DNA of 64,000 nt from a virus. The translations under genes and the position numbers were made by a program. Positions 1 through 9,396 of this stretch are shown here, piece after piece; the stretch's first letter is position 1, and each line of letters begins with the position of its first letter. Under the pieces are notes generated by a model, which saw nothing but the letters and a program-made list of their open reading frames with translations, ran no database searches and was not told the DNA's origin. Location of the stretch: IMG/VR virus record IMGVR_UViG_3300031371_000001, positions 36,652 through 100,651 of that record, one strand, 5' to 3'.

Positions 1-1272
1 CCGGAGCTTTTGAATCGTGCTTCCCCGGGACGCGCCGCCGCTTGCGTTGATCACGATTTCAGCCGGGGGAAGGTCGACCGTTTCGTTGAAGACGGTTCCG
101 ACAAGCACGCAAAGATCGGAGTCGGGATCGCAAAAGCTGTCGTAAGCTTTTCGGCGTTCCCACAATTCGACGGGTCCTGTCAGGACGGCGTGCTTGACCT
201 TGCGCGCCTTCAAGAGTTCCCCGATCGCCTTCGCTTGTTCAATTCGACTTGTGACGACGATCACTTTCTTCCTCGCGGCGGAACAGACTTCAGCGGCGTC
301 AACGATCTTGCGATTGCGGAAGGGATGATTCAAGAGTTCCTTGAACGCCTCTTGATAGTTTGGAGCTTCGATCCTCCCTTTGAATGGAAGGAAGAAAACC
401 GTTGGCTCAACAAGGTAGCCGAGTTCGATCAATCGTCGCATTGAAATCGAGTAGACGATCGGACCCGCGATCGCCCGCAACCAAATATCCTCCTCGTTTA
501 CTTCGCGTTCGTCAAGGTAAATCGTGCCGCTGAATCCCACTTTGTACGGAACGTCAAGCCCCTCGACAAACGAACGCCAGCCCTTGCCCTTCTTTCCTTT
601 CGTGTAGTGGTGGAATTCATCTATCAACAGGAGGGAAACGTCCTTGAAAAGTGCCTCCGCTTCACGCTTATCGAACGACGACGATTGAACGGACGCGATA
701 GTGATCGGGCGTGCCGATCGCTTCCCGTCACCGAAGACTCCGACCTCCCCGCGGCCGAATACCTTTCGGAATACCTTGTATGTTTGCTGAAGCGCGCTTT
801 TCGATCCGACAAGGACGACGCAACGGCGCCCGTGCTTGTGAGCTATTCGAGCTTGAATGATCGTCTTCCCGCTTCGGATCGGGGACCGGACGATTCCGTG
901 AAGATTCCCGATCCCTCCCCTGAAGACGGATTCGACGGCGGCCGTTTGAAAGTCGCGCGCCTCGAATTCCGCCGGCCACTCCGGACACTCGATCGCCTTG
1001 TCCGGGAAGTCCCTCCCTTCGATAATCTTGAAATCGCCAAGCGCCTCCAAGCTTTCGATCGCTTCGTCCCACAATCCGAAAGGCAAGTGTGCGCCCTTGC
1101 TGTTGACACGAAGAAGGCGGACCCTTCCATCCCAACGCCCCTCCCGGAACGCCGGCGTGAACTGGAAGCCTTTGACCCTGTAGCTTGTGCGCCTGTCAAG
1201 TCGTCGGAGCGCCGCCCGTGAAATGGCCCCCCGAATTAGAAGCCTTTGAGAAGTGATCCCTAGCCTGTTCAC
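1..1272 (-). CDS. SF2 (UvsW-like) DNA helicase, partial
   Basis: The minus-strand frame is open from a GTG at 1272 to the left edge (424 residues visible). Translation shows a Walker A loop SPIRSGKT, a DEAD/DEAH-type motif II in LLLIDEFHH, a motif III-like SGT (GFSGTIYL), and a second RecA lobe with VIVVTSRIEQAKAI and a motif V-like segment. Motif VI should lie beyond the edge. This order is that of superfamily 2 helicases such as T4 UvsW, which remodel branched DNA during replication and recombination. The N-terminal roughly 100 residues are a beta-rich accessory part that I do not recognise. The start is uncertain: the GTG directly follows an in-frame stop and lacks a clear ribosome binding site. 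A terminator lies just upstream, so the gene is probably transcribed apart from the late operon. Confidence 0.85.
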   Translation of the reverse strand, partial: MNRLGITSQRLLIRGAISRAALRRLDRRTSYRVKGFQFTPAFREGRWDGRVRLLRVNSKGAHLPFGLWDEAIESLEALGDFKIIEGRDFPDKAIECPEWPAEFEARDFQTAAVESVFRGGIGNLHGIVRSPIRSGKTIIQARIAHKHGRRCVVLVGSKSALQQTYKVFRKVFGRGEVGVFGDGKRSARPITIASVQSSSFDKREAEALFKDVSLLLIDEFHHYTKGKKGKGWRSFVEGLDVPYKVGFSGTIYLDEREVNEEDIWLRAIAGPIVYSISMRRLIELGYLVEPTVFFLPFKGRIEAPNYQEAFKELLNHPFRNRKIVDAAEVCSAARKKVIVVTSRIEQAKAIGELLKARKVKHAVLTGPVELWERRKAYDSFCDPDSDLCVLVGTVFNETVDLPPAEIVINASGGASRGSTIQKLR

Positions 1273-1282
1273 TCAATCGACC

Positions 1283-1333
1283 CAAAAAGAAAATTTCGCC
1301 CTTCCCTTTCGGCCGAAGCCTCCAGGGAAGGGC
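1283..1333 (-). terminator. Rho-independent terminator at the end of the late operon
   Basis: Ten-base inverted repeat GCCCTTCCCT (1298-1307) / AGGGAAGGGC (1324-1333) with an inner TTCGGCCGAA palindrome. On the minus strand the stem is followed by TTTTCTTTTT. It lies after the last lysis-region gene and before the helicase, so it should close the leftward late transcript. Confidence 0.85.
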
Positions 1334-1400
1334 TAGGTTTGGGAACAACGGAGGTGTTCGGCCTCCTACTTGATCACTATGGCAAACGAACGACGGAGAT

Positions 1401-1775
1401 TCAAGGAATGTCCTTACAAGATGCCGTCTTCTTCGAATGGCACTCGATCCGATGTTTGAGTAACTTTCGATCGGTATCGCCGTCAACGGCTTCGAGGATT
1501 TCTTCTTTCATCACCTTCTGTTCGTCAGAAAGATCGGACACGTCGTCGGACACGTCTTCGATCGCATCGGTGTTCTTGTTCACCTGTTCGATCACTTCGT
1601 ATTTAGTATCCTTGATGTCCGCTCGAAGCGTGTTCGTCATTTGGAAATAGAAAGTGATCCCTCCACCGATGATCACAATGATCTGAATTGCAAGAGGGAT
1701 CGCGATCTTTGCGTGTCCATTGATGACGAATTTCCGGGGGGGTATGCTCGGTTTGACTTCGCTACTAGATGACAT
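1401..1775 (-). CDS. Small membrane-anchored coiled-coil protein (inner-membrane spanin-like?)
   Basis: 124 residues. After a short polar N-terminus there is one strongly hydrophobic segment at about residues 24-45 (AIPLAIQIIVIIGGGITFYF), followed by a polar, heptad-like acidic region and a basic, Cys-containing tail. The N-terminal anchor with a long soluble coiled-coil part resembles inner-membrane spanins. Its place at the end of the lysis block, close to a lipoprotein gene, fits that role. No sequence family is recognised, so the function is inference. It is the last gene before the terminator at 1283-1333. Confidence 0.6.
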   Translation of the reverse strand: MSSSSEVKPSIPPRKFVINGHAKIAIPLAIQIIVIIGGGITFYFQMTNTLRADIKDTKYEVIEQVNKNTDAIEDVSDDVSDLSDEQKVMKEEILEAVDGDTDRKLLKHRIECHSKKTASCKDIP

Positions 1776-1808
1776 TTACCGACTCCGAACGAAATAGGTT
1801 TTCTGCCG

Positions 1809-2033
1809 TTATATCGGAAGCCCCAAGGCTTCGCGTTGCGCCGTCTTGATCTTGTCGTTGAATTCGGTTCGGTATTCGTCAGGGATCAGTTTGCGGACCT
1901 CATGATCCGTCACGTCGTCGCCAGCCATCGCCTTGACAACGAAATCTCGAATCTTCGGAGCAATGTACTTGACGACTTCGAACACGAGACTTGCGATAGC
2001 CGCGGCTTGCGCGGGATCGATCTTCTTCGTCAT
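1809..2033 (-). CDS. Small helical protein of the lysis region
   Basis: 74 residues from the ATG at 2033, chosen because GGAGGTGGATC precedes it and ATGA overlaps the stop of the upstream gene; longer in-frame starts lie inside that gene. The product has an Ala-rich amphipathic segment (PAQAAAIASLVFEVVKYIAP) and a charged C-terminal half. It could be membrane-associated or a holin partner, but nothing in the sequence proves this. Confidence 0.65.
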   Translation of the reverse strand: MTKKIDPAQAAAIASLVFEVVKYIAPKIRDFVVKAMAGDDVTDHEVRKLIPDEYRTEFNDKIKTAQREALGLPI

Positions 2034-2608
2034 GATCCACCTCCGGAAAGGTATTCGTAACAGACCGAATCTTTCAACGCCTCGAAGGTGAATGCGAATT
2101 CGATCTTCGGCCGCCCGATCAATCCCGACAGGAACCCCCAAACCTTATCGAGCATTTCCGGAAGCTCGATCCCCCATAGCTTCAGCATATTGATCACCCC
2201 GTCGATCGCGGCGATCACTGAAACGGAAAGGTCAAGCCATTTCGACTTACTGGATAGAACGTCACTCCAATCGGCGTCGGTTGAAGTTCCGAGTTCCTTC
2301 CGAGTCTCGTATGTATCGAGCGCCTTTTCCCAAAGGAGGATCGCGTCGAGTGCCTCCGTCAGAAGGACCCTCGTTTGAGCCAGCATGAAGGCCGCGATCT
2401 TGTTCCGGCAATACGCAACGGTATCCTCCGGGGGAGCATTCCCGTAAAGACCGTCGATCGTCTTGTCGGTTGTGTCGGCCGCGATTGCGGACGCTTCGAC
2501 GGCTAGTCTCGCATCCTTGATCCCGTTGTGCTGTTTGCGGACAGCACAAGCGACAGACGTTAGAGAAAAGGCGAGAAGGACAACAAGGAAAAGGCTTCGC
2601 CGCTTCAT
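2030..2608 (-). CDS. Exported lipoprotein-like protein of the lysis region
   Basis: 192 residues from the ATG at 2608. This start gives an ATGA overlap with the upstream gene and a clean signal peptide: MKRR, a hydrophobic core, then LTSVAC, a slightly non-canonical lipobox with Cys at residue 21. The mature part is helical with no recognised domain. A lipoprotein beside a membrane-anchored coiled-coil protein (1401-1775) could form an outer-membrane/inner-membrane spanin pair, although it is long for an outer spanin. The C-terminus is GGGS, whose codons include the ribosome binding site of the next gene. Confidence 0.65.
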   Translation of the reverse strand: MKRRSLFLVVLLAFSLTSVACAVRKQHNGIKDARLAVEASAIAADTTDKTIDGLYGNAPPEDTVAYCRNKIAAFMLAQTRVLLTEALDAILLWEKALDTYETRKELGTSTDADWSDVLSSKSKWLDLSVSVIAAIDGVINMLKLWGIELPEMLDKVWGFLSGLIGRPKIEFAFTFEALKDSVCYEYLSGGGS

Positions 2609-3183
2609 GATCTCTTTTCCCTTTCGTTCTTCGACGTGACAACGGAAATGAATTCGTGGAATCCGCTCGATCCGAGTCCAGCAAGGACGCCAGCAAGGAT
2701 CGTCGCAAAGACGCTTTGCCCCGTGTAGAAAGCGGACACGGCGCCTCCGAATCCACCGAAGATCGCGGCGAGAACAGGGCGAAGCCATTTGATCCCATTC
2801 GCCTTCAGGAACCGATCGAGGGGTCCGAACTTCGATGCAAGAACGAGCAAGTAAGCGATCATCATGACGCCAACAAGCCAGCCGAATTGTTGCCAGTTGT
2901 CGATCGTCTTCATGACGGTGCCGCCGATTTCTTCGATCTCCGTCTCGCCTTCAGGAACGACGGGAACGACGGGCGCCTCCTTGATCTCGGCTTTCGCAAC
3001 GGGCGCCGCAACGATTGGAGCCGCAACGGGCGCCGGCGTCTCGACGGGCGCCGGGACGGCAACGGGATTGTCGGGAGTGACAGCCGCGGGCGCCGAAGCG
3101 TCCGGGGCTTGCGCCACGGTTGCCGGCGCAACCGAAAGGAAGCACGCGGCGAGAAGAACGAACAACAGACTTCGAGGCTTCAT
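2605..3183 (-). CDS. Holin-like membrane protein with signal peptide and Pro/Ala linker
   Basis: 192 residues. Order: signal peptide (residues 1-24, ending ATVAQA), a long Ala/Pro/Val-rich linker (about 25-75), then hydrophobic segments around FGWLVGVMMIAYLLVLAS, WLRPVLAAIFGGFGGAVSAF and TILAGVLAGLGSSG, and a basic tail. Two to three membrane segments just downstream of the endolysin gene suit a holin, although the exported linker is unusual for one. It overlaps the next gene by ATGA, so the two are probably translationally coupled. The holin call rests on position and topology only. Confidence 0.55.
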   Translation of the reverse strand: MKPRSLLFVLLAACFLSVAPATVAQAPDASAPAAVTPDNPVAVPAPVETPAPVAAPIVAAPVAKAEIKEAPVVPVVPEGETEIEEIGGTVMKTIDNWQQFGWLVGVMMIAYLLVLASKFGPLDRFLKANGIKWLRPVLAAIFGGFGGAVSAFYTGQSVFATILAGVLAGLGSSGFHEFISVVTSKNEREKRS

Positions 3184-3219
3184 GAGTTCCCTCCTTGTTC
3201 TTAGGTTGACGATAGAAGC

Positions 3220-4125
3220 TTATTCGCCCGTCGTCAAGATTGCACGGGCGGCGTTGACATCGAATGGCGGTTGTGGATCTACCTTCTTCGGTGTGTAATC
3301 GTTATGTCTTCCGATCAACTCGACAGGGATCGAATAGGCTTCAACGACAGCCCGCAAGACTTCGATCCACGTCTGAACCTGAAGTTCAGAAGGTTTCTGA
3401 TAGACACGCTTCCCAACCGTGACGGTTGGGAGGTTCTTCCAGGACGGGTGAGCCTTCAGACGTTTCGCTCCGATCTGTCCGACGTTCATAATCTCGATCC
3501 CAAAGCCTACAGCATTCGGGGACCACACGATCCGATCCTTTCCGTGCGCGTCCGTGACGTGCGGCCATTGCACGTTTTTTCCGTCGAACCGAATGTCTCC
3601 GTCGAGAGTCTTGATCACCTGCCCCTTGTATTTCTTGCGCCACTCCCAAAGCTTGCCGGGACCGGCATTCCAGCTTCCGACAGTTTCGAAGTTCGGCGTG
3701 TATTGGCAGACGAAAACGCGGCCGTCCTTTTCCATCCCGATGCAAATTTCCCAACTTGCCTTTCGAGGCTTCCCCGCGTTTTGCAAGCAAAGCGAAACGG
3801 CGTCAGGGATGAATCCGATCGCTTCGAGATCCGATCGCAGTTCGTCAACGCAAGACGGAACGATCTTCGCCTTTGCAAGTAGCTTGTCGAGATCCTTGAT
3901 CGTGCGATGCGAAGCGATAACCGCCGTGTAATGATTCTGGACGACAAGAGGCTTGCCCCCGGTCCACTCCGGGCGATCGTAATACTTCCAGCTTGTCGGA
4001 GCATAGATCACGTCCGGGCCGATCAAGCGCCCGTCTTCGATCCGATACCTTCCGGGAGATTCCATCGAACCCGCGTTTGGAATCGGCTTCGGTCCTCCTG
4101 GAATCAAATCAAGCCTGTCGTCCAT
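3220..4125 (-). CDS. N-acetylmuramoyl-L-alanine amidase (endolysin)
   Basis: 301 residues. It matches the zinc amidase_2 (T7 lysozyme/PGRP) family: a first zinc-ligand His in VVQNHYTA (H65), a catalytic Glu in GFGIEIMN, and the signature GRHNDYTPKKVDPQP near residues 272-285, with H274, K281 and D283 in place of the usual H..P.rK.DPGP. The family cleaves the amide bond between MurNAc and L-Ala in peptidoglycan at lysis. There is no signal peptide, so release should need the adjacent holin-like protein. The N-terminal 60 residues may be a small wall-binding or linker part. Confidence 0.9.
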   Translation of the reverse strand: MDDRLDLIPGGPKPIPNAGSMESPGRYRIEDGRLIGPDVIYAPTSWKYYDRPEWTGGKPLVVQNHYTAVIASHRTIKDLDKLLAKAKIVPSCVDELRSDLEAIGFIPDAVSLCLQNAGKPRKASWEICIGMEKDGRVFVCQYTPNFETVGSWNAGPGKLWEWRKKYKGQVIKTLDGDIRFDGKNVQWPHVTDAHGKDRIVWSPNAVGFGIEIMNVGQIGAKRLKAHPSWKNLPTVTVGKRVYQKPSELQVQTWIEVLRAVVEAYSIPVELIGRHNDYTPKKVDPQPPFDVNAARAILTTGE

Positions 4126-4188
4126 CTTTCAGCCTTCCTCGGCTCTCGGATCCGGCTCCGGTTCGTCGCCGTCAGAATTGCGAGTTTC

Positions 4189-4677
4189 TTACGATTTTTC
4201 GTCCGTTTCAGGAGGCGCCCCGCCGTCCGCATCCGCGCCGTCAGGACCGGAGCCTTCAGCGTCCACGGAGGCGCCCGCACTTGCCACCTGAAGCCCGTTT
4301 CCGCCTTCCCCCTTGTCCTTGTCCGTGTCGGGGACTGAAGCGCCTGAAGGGGACAATTTGCCCCCTGGCAAGGAAGCCAGCGCGTCCGCCCGGATCGCGG
4401 CCTCCTCCTTCTTCATTTGCTGAAGCATTTCGAGCGCCCCAAGCCCCTTCAGAAGTTGCTGTTTCACTTCCTCCCGCTTCGCGTCCAGTTGCTTCAAAGC
4501 CGCGTCGAGGGATTGGACTTGCTGTTGCGTTTGCTTGATCTTCTGATCCAGGTAGCTCGATTGTCCCTTCGACTTGCGCGGATCGGACAAGTCGGGACGC
4601 GGCTTGCGGGGTCCGACTTGTGACAATTCGGCAACGGGCGGCGGTTGACGGTGTTCCTTACGACGATCTTTCGACAT
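4189..4677 (-). CDS. Coiled-coil protein with acidic low-complexity tail
   Basis: 162 residues, start supported by GGAGG before ATG. Basic Pro-rich N-terminus, a coiled coil at about residues 47-95 with repeated Lys/Gln/Leu heptads, then a Gly/Ala/Asp-rich acidic tail. It lies between the tail spike and the endolysin, where many phages keep spike-assembly chaperones, so a chaperone role is possible. No family is recognised. Confidence 0.65.
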   Translation of the reverse strand: MSKDRRKEHRQPPPVAELSQVGPRKPRPDLSDPRKSKGQSSYLDQKIKQTQQQVQSLDAALKQLDAKREEVKQQLLKGLGALEMLQQMKKEEAAIRADALASLPGGKLSPSGASVPDTDKDKGEGGNGLQVASAGASVDAEGSGPDGADADGGAPPETDEKS

Positions 4678-4703
4678 GATTCCTCCTGCCCTTCTTCTAT
4701 GGA

Positions 4704-7700
4704 TTAGGGGGGAGTTATGTTATGCGCGAGATCGTTTCCGGTTCCTGCGTCAGCCGTTGAAGCCTGATTCGCGATCACCTCGTTATTGTCCGCACCGGCA
4801 ACAAGGTTGATCCCGATAGTCCCCGGCGTCTTCACGACGTTTCCGTAAATCGTGCAATTGTCCGCACCGCTTGTCGTATTGATCCCGTAGGAACCAGGGA
4901 GATAAATCACGTTGTTGCCAACCGAGTTCAAGGCACCGTCGAGAAGGATTCCTTCGACGGCTTGATCCTGAAGATAGTTGTTCGAGATAACGCAACGTTC
5001 GGAAGTCGGGTAGCCGCTGATCCCCGTCTCGCCTCCTTCGATCGAGTTCCCGATCACAACGATCCCGTCTTCGCCTCCAAGGTCGATCCCGATCGATGTC
5101 GAAGCGGCGTTCTCGTAAACGGAAATGATATTCCCTTCAACGATCGTGCCTGCGGCTCCCGACAGGGTTATTCCGTCAACCCCGTCGTCGTAGCAATAGA
5201 CGTGATTCCCGACAATGAGGTAATCCGTACCAGGGCCGGCCGTTATCCCTGACTCGATCGCGCTATCTACGCCAGCGCCTCCAACATAGTTCCCGACGAT
5301 CGCAACCCCGTCCTTCGTCGGACAAATGATCCCGGTTGCTCCAATGGTGAAGACTTGATTTGCTTCAACCCTTGCGCCGTCAGTCTGAAAAGCTCCGGAA
5401 ACTTGAACCCCAAAGGCGTTCGATCCTCGATAGCCCTGAACTTGATTCCCGACAACGGTTGTGAACGTGCCTCCAATCGTCGCCGTCGAAGCAACCTCGA
5501 TCGCCGTTCTCGAACTCGCATCCCCGGAATCCCCTCCGTTTGCAACAGCGTTATAACAGACGAACGATTGACTGTCGCAAAGGATAGCATTCACCATGAA
5601 TGCCGACGTTGCTCCAAGCTTGTTCAGACAACCGTTATAGATGATCTGGCAATTCTCGGTTCCGCCGAGATCGATCCCATGATCGTAAGGGGCGGGATCG
5701 CCAATGATGACATTGTGAGCAACAAGCACTTCTTCGGAATTGATGCACTTGATCCCCTCCAAGTGCTGTCCAATCCCCATATCGTTCTGAAGGTAGTTGT
5801 CGCGAATAAAGACCCTCGAAGAACCGTCCCCAACGTCAATAGTGATCACCGTTGTTGAAGGCGTCCCGCCTGTCGATCCTTTGCTAACCGCGTTTTGCTC
5901 GATATAGACGTAATCGAAAGAGCCTCCCGCACCGTCGAACAACGCGAGATCGCCATAGACGAAACAGCCTTTGATGATCAAGAACGCGAACGTTGCGCCT
6001 GTTGCTTCAACAAGCCCTGTCGTCCCTCCGTAGCAAAGGCCAGCGGACGGAATCAAGTAGACCCCATCCATTTCGAGAAATTGCCCTGTCGTCGTTACGG
6101 CGTTCGCATTCACGACATAGGCGTTGTCGATAGCCGGCGTCCCCGTGTTCGTATAATAGAAGATCGCTTGTCGGATCGAGAACCCGGAGAATCCATCCGA
6201 TAGGTAGAAGTAAGGGCCGTCACCGTCCCATTCAAGCCGATACTCGAAGCTCCCGATGATCTCCAGCCCTTCGATCGTTGCAGGGACGGTGATCCCGTTT
6301 CCGCTGTAAGTCGGAACATCCCCGATCACCCGAAGGCGATAACGCCGGCGACGTGTCGAGGCGGACGACGTTTGCGAAAGCATATCGAGATAATCGATCG
6401 CGGTTTGAAAGTCCGGGAAGTGTCCGCTATCTCCGACCGTGTATTCAAGCACGTCGTCGGCACCGTGCGCCGTCATGCGGCGCGCGTCCCTCCAAAGTGT
6501 GACGCTCGAACCGTCAGTCTCGACATAGGCGAGAACGGCACCTCCATCGTAAGCTGTATTTGCAACGGTCGTGAACACGAGTCCGCCATTGCTGGCAACG
6601 TAAACCCATCCTTGCGAAGAAGCCGGAAGGGTGACAAGTTGCGGGGAAGCCCATTCAACCCGCTTGCCATAGACGATCGCTTCGCCGGCGGCAAAGACGA
6701 TCCGGATCGGAGCCGTCAACGTTACCGTCACGTTCATTCCGGAAATGATCGTGTTTCCAAGCGCCGCAGCGAATTCGTCAAGGTGATCGTCTATCCCGCC
6801 AAGAATGCTTTGATGATAGGTGTTAAGTGAAGCGTAACCGACCTCCGACAGTGCGACGGGCGATCCCATCAAAGAATCCTGGAATTGCATTGATGTGAAG
6901 TTCGCGACGAAAAGCCCTTTGTCGGATCGGATCTCTCCTTCGACGTTCAGTTTCAGTTCATACGTCGCGTCGAGATTTTGCATGAAGATCGAGAAGTCAG
7001 CCGCCGCATAGTTCGCGTTCATAAAAAGGCTAGGACCGTTCAGGTATTGATCCAGACTTCCAAACGAATTCGTCAAAACGAAATTCGGTGAAATCACCGC
7101 CGAACCGTCCCCGATTTCGACATCATGAGTGAACAGCGCGCCAACGCCGCCGCCCGCTCCGAGGTTCTCGAAGCGAACCGTTCGAGTCGCCGCTTGCGCG
7201 TCGTTCCTTCCGAAGTAGAACGCCGGCACCGTTTCGTCTGCGAAGATTTCCCAATCGACATTAGATCCGCCGGCAGGATCGAATTTGATCGCCGGCGTCT
7301 TCGTCGTGCTATTGTCGAATTCAGCGTCCTTCGAAAACCAAGCTCGAAGATCCGTGATCGTCAAGACGTTCCCAAGCGAGTTATCCCAAACGCTGATTTG
7401 CGGTTCGTCAACGTCCAATGCGTCCGCCGTGACGCGGATCTTGACCTTCCCGTGCGCGTCCTTGTAGAGAACCTCCGCAACGTCGGCAACAACGTCGAAG
7501 ACGGTTTGTTGTGTAGTGTCGAACGTCGAAGGCGCAAATCCAGCGCCGGCGCCTTGAACGGCTCCGATATAGCAAAGCCCCGGAGTTCCCTTCAGCGTCC
7601 CCGGAGCGCCAACCGCCCGAACGCTTGGACCGTCAACAAGGACTTCGTAATCGGCGGCGACAAGTGAAGGCGTCGATTGTCCAAGCGTCCCCGTGATCGT

Positions 7701-8270
7701 GACAATGTTTTGCGTCCCACTCCAAGTGATATTCACAGTCTCGAATGCAGTTGCGGGAACATTCGTCGCCGCCTTGCCAGTCAACCAAACCGTCGCACTT
7801 CTTCCAGCGTGCGAAGTTCCAGGGCCTCCGAGCAACGTGTCAACGACGAATTGAAGTCCAGGTCCGGGAAAAGTTACGGAATCAGGGTTGCCAAGATCCC
7901 CGATCGCTTCTTCCGTGTTCTCATATTCAAATTCACCCGTGCGCGGGTTCGTTTCGATGTTTTGATCCGGGACTTCCTGATAAAAGAAGCCGACGTCATA
8001 CCATTGAAGATTCGTGTTCTCGAAAGACCAGTTGCCGGCAACTGCGGCAAGGTGTCTTCCCTGATCGTCCATTCCGTCAAGTGCCGAAAGGTCGAACATA
8101 TCGGGAGCGGATCCAGTGATCGCCACGGCTGAAAATACGCCTTCACCGAAGACAAGGGAAATCAGATCCGCGCTTTTGTCCTTCAAGTAATCGAAAAACT
8201 TGGTTTGAAGCGCAACGTCACCAATGATCTTTTTTCCGTATAGGTGAACGAAGCTATCGCCCGTTGCCAT
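4704..8270 (-). CDS. Tail spike/fibre with right-handed beta-helix
   Basis: 1188 residues, start at ATG after GGAGGC. Residues 1-110 look like a baseplate-attachment head. Residues 137-210 resemble a segment of the J baseplate protein (about 231-300), so they are probably a shared structural module. From about residue 640 the sequence is a run of short repeats rich in G-N-x-[VI], such as VEANQVF, VVGNQV and VEGNIIS, typical of parallel beta-helix (PbH1) spikes that bind or cut surface polysaccharide. Catalytic residues cannot be placed by eye, so lyase or hydrolase activity is open. It should set host range. Confidence 0.85.
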   Translation of the reverse strand: MATGDSFVHLYGKKIIGDVALQTKFFDYLKDKSADLISLVFGEGVFSAVAITGSAPDMFDLSALDGMDDQGRHLAAVAGNWSFENTNLQWYDVGFFYQEVPDQNIETNPRTGEFEYENTEEAIGDLGNPDSVTFPGPGLQFVVDTLLGGPGTSHAGRSATVWLTGKAATNVPATAFETVNITWSGTQNIVTITGTLGQSTPSLVAADYEVLVDGPSVRAVGAPGTLKGTPGLCYIGAVQGAGAGFAPSTFDTTQQTVFDVVADVAEVLYKDAHGKVKIRVTADALDVDEPQISVWDNSLGNVLTITDLRAWFSKDAEFDNSTTKTPAIKFDPAGGSNVDWEIFADETVPAFYFGRNDAQAATRTVRFENLGAGGGVGALFTHDVEIGDGSAVISPNFVLTNSFGSLDQYLNGPSLFMNANYAAADFSIFMQNLDATYELKLNVEGEIRSDKGLFVANFTSMQFQDSLMGSPVALSEVGYASLNTYHQSILGGIDDHLDEFAAALGNTIISGMNVTVTLTAPIRIVFAAGEAIVYGKRVEWASPQLVTLPASSQGWVYVASNGGLVFTTVANTAYDGGAVLAYVETDGSSVTLWRDARRMTAHGADDVLEYTVGDSGHFPDFQTAIDYLDMLSQTSSASTRRRRYRLRVIGDVPTYSGNGITVPATIEGLEIIGSFEYRLEWDGDGPYFYLSDGFSGFSIRQAIFYYTNTGTPAIDNAYVVNANAVTTTGQFLEMDGVYLIPSAGLCYGGTTGLVEATGATFAFLIIKGCFVYGDLALFDGAGGSFDYVYIEQNAVSKGSTGGTPSTTVITIDVGDGSSRVFIRDNYLQNDMGIGQHLEGIKCINSEEVLVAHNVIIGDPAPYDHGIDLGGTENCQIIYNGCLNKLGATSAFMVNAILCDSQSFVCYNAVANGGDSGDASSRTAIEVASTATIGGTFTTVVGNQVQGYRGSNAFGVQVSGAFQTDGARVEANQVFTIGATGIICPTKDGVAIVGNYVGGAGVDSAIESGITAGPGTDYLIVGNHVYCYDDGVDGITLSGAAGTIVEGNIISVYENAASTSIGIDLGGEDGIVVIGNSIEGGETGISGYPTSERCVISNNYLQDQAVEGILLDGALNSVGNNVIYLPGSYGINTTSGADNCTIYGNVVKTPGTIGINLVAGADNNEVIANQASTADAGTGNDLAHNITPP

Positions 8271-8283
8271 TTAAAGCCTCCGG

Positions 8284-9396
8284 TTATGGTCCTATCAGGA
8301 CATATTCAAGCGGCGTTTCAAACACTTCGACATTATCGGTTTCAACGTCGTTTGCCGCATTCTGGTTTTCGATCTCGATTCCGCCGCTAGTCCAAAGCGG
8401 AGGGTTTATATAATCTTCAGCTTCAAGGTTCACGTCAATAAAGACGCGAATATGGATCCCTGTCGTCTTCCATTCCCGAACTTCAACCCGAAGCTTGTAT
8501 TGCTCCGCAAGGAACACCTTCGTCGTTGTCACAAGGACGGTTTCAACACCACCATTTCTTTCGATGATCCGAACGCCGTTCGGCCGCAGTTCGGCAATAT
8601 AGCAGTTGTCCAAGTCTTGAACATAGAACCGCATTCGGAAAACGTCCGTTGTCGGATCAGTGATCCGCCGCGCAGACGCAACGGCTACAAAGTAATTCCA
8701 TCCAGTGATCCACGAAACGTCAATCCGCTCCCGCCCCGTCGCCGGAATGACCATTCGATGATTCACCGCGTCGAGGTATCCTTCAGCGCCTCCGACCTCG
8801 TGTGACCAGTAACGAAGGTCTTCGTTGAACCAGTCAAGAAAGTCGAGATAGACAAGCTCGATCCTTTCGTTGAAAGGACGCTCGATTTCAACGACACGTT
8901 CGAGCAACGTGTGATCGAGATCCGGGGAATCCATGACTCGAAGGTTCGAGTAATATTCCCCGTAATCGCTGATCTCGCCTCCAAGGATCCAAGGGTCCGA
9001 TCCGGCTTGTTCTTCCCAAAGCCCGGTTTCCCCAAGGATCCAGCGGAACCAAAACCAGTTGGCATAGATCACGTTTTTGCCCGTCAGCAAACGAGCGAGA
9101 TTGACAAGCCCTAGCTCCGTTCCTTTCTGTTTCCAGATAGGGATCGCAAGCGTGATCAGTTTGCGAAGTTCGCGCGCCGTCAACGAAGACGTGATCCCCG
9201 TGTCGTCCGTCCAGCCGACAAGATCCTTCGCGTATTGCAAAAGGTCGTCAGGGATCAAACGCGGATCGACGTAGGTTGGAACCTCCACGATCTTGCTATT
9301 GAGTTCCCCACGCCAGTATTCCATGCGTTCGAGGTATCGAAGAAGAAGATCGTTCCGGAGCGGTTCGATCACCATTTTGTAAAGCGTCGGCTTCAT
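8284..9396 (-). CDS. Baseplate protein I-like with C-terminal lectin-like domain
   Basis: 370 residues, placed directly after the J gene as in P2-like baseplates. Residues about 30-125 carry features of the tail protein I family (LPYLA/YFA-type beginning, then TARELRKLITLAIPIWKQKGT and LLTGKNVIY). The C-terminal half (about 205-365) is beta-rich with a concanavalin/LamG-like look (FRMRFYVQDLDNCYIAEL). I-type proteins connect the baseplate wedge to the fibres. The added domain may bind carbohydrate; that part is inference. Confidence 0.8.
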   Translation of the reverse strand: MKPTLYKMVIEPLRNDLLLRYLERMEYWRGELNSKIVEVPTYVDPRLIPDDLLQYAKDLVGWTDDTGITSSLTARELRKLITLAIPIWKQKGTELGLVNLARLLTGKNVIYANWFWFRWILGETGLWEEQAGSDPWILGGEISDYGEYYSNLRVMDSPDLDHTLLERVVEIERPFNERIELVYLDFLDWFNEDLRYWSHEVGGAEGYLDAVNHRMVIPATGRERIDVSWITGWNYFVAVASARRITDPTTDVFRMRFYVQDLDNCYIAELRPNGVRIIERNGGVETVLVTTTKVFLAEQYKLRVEVREWKTTGIHIRVFIDVNLEAEDYINPPLWTSGGIEIENQNAANDVETDNVEVFETPLEYVLIGP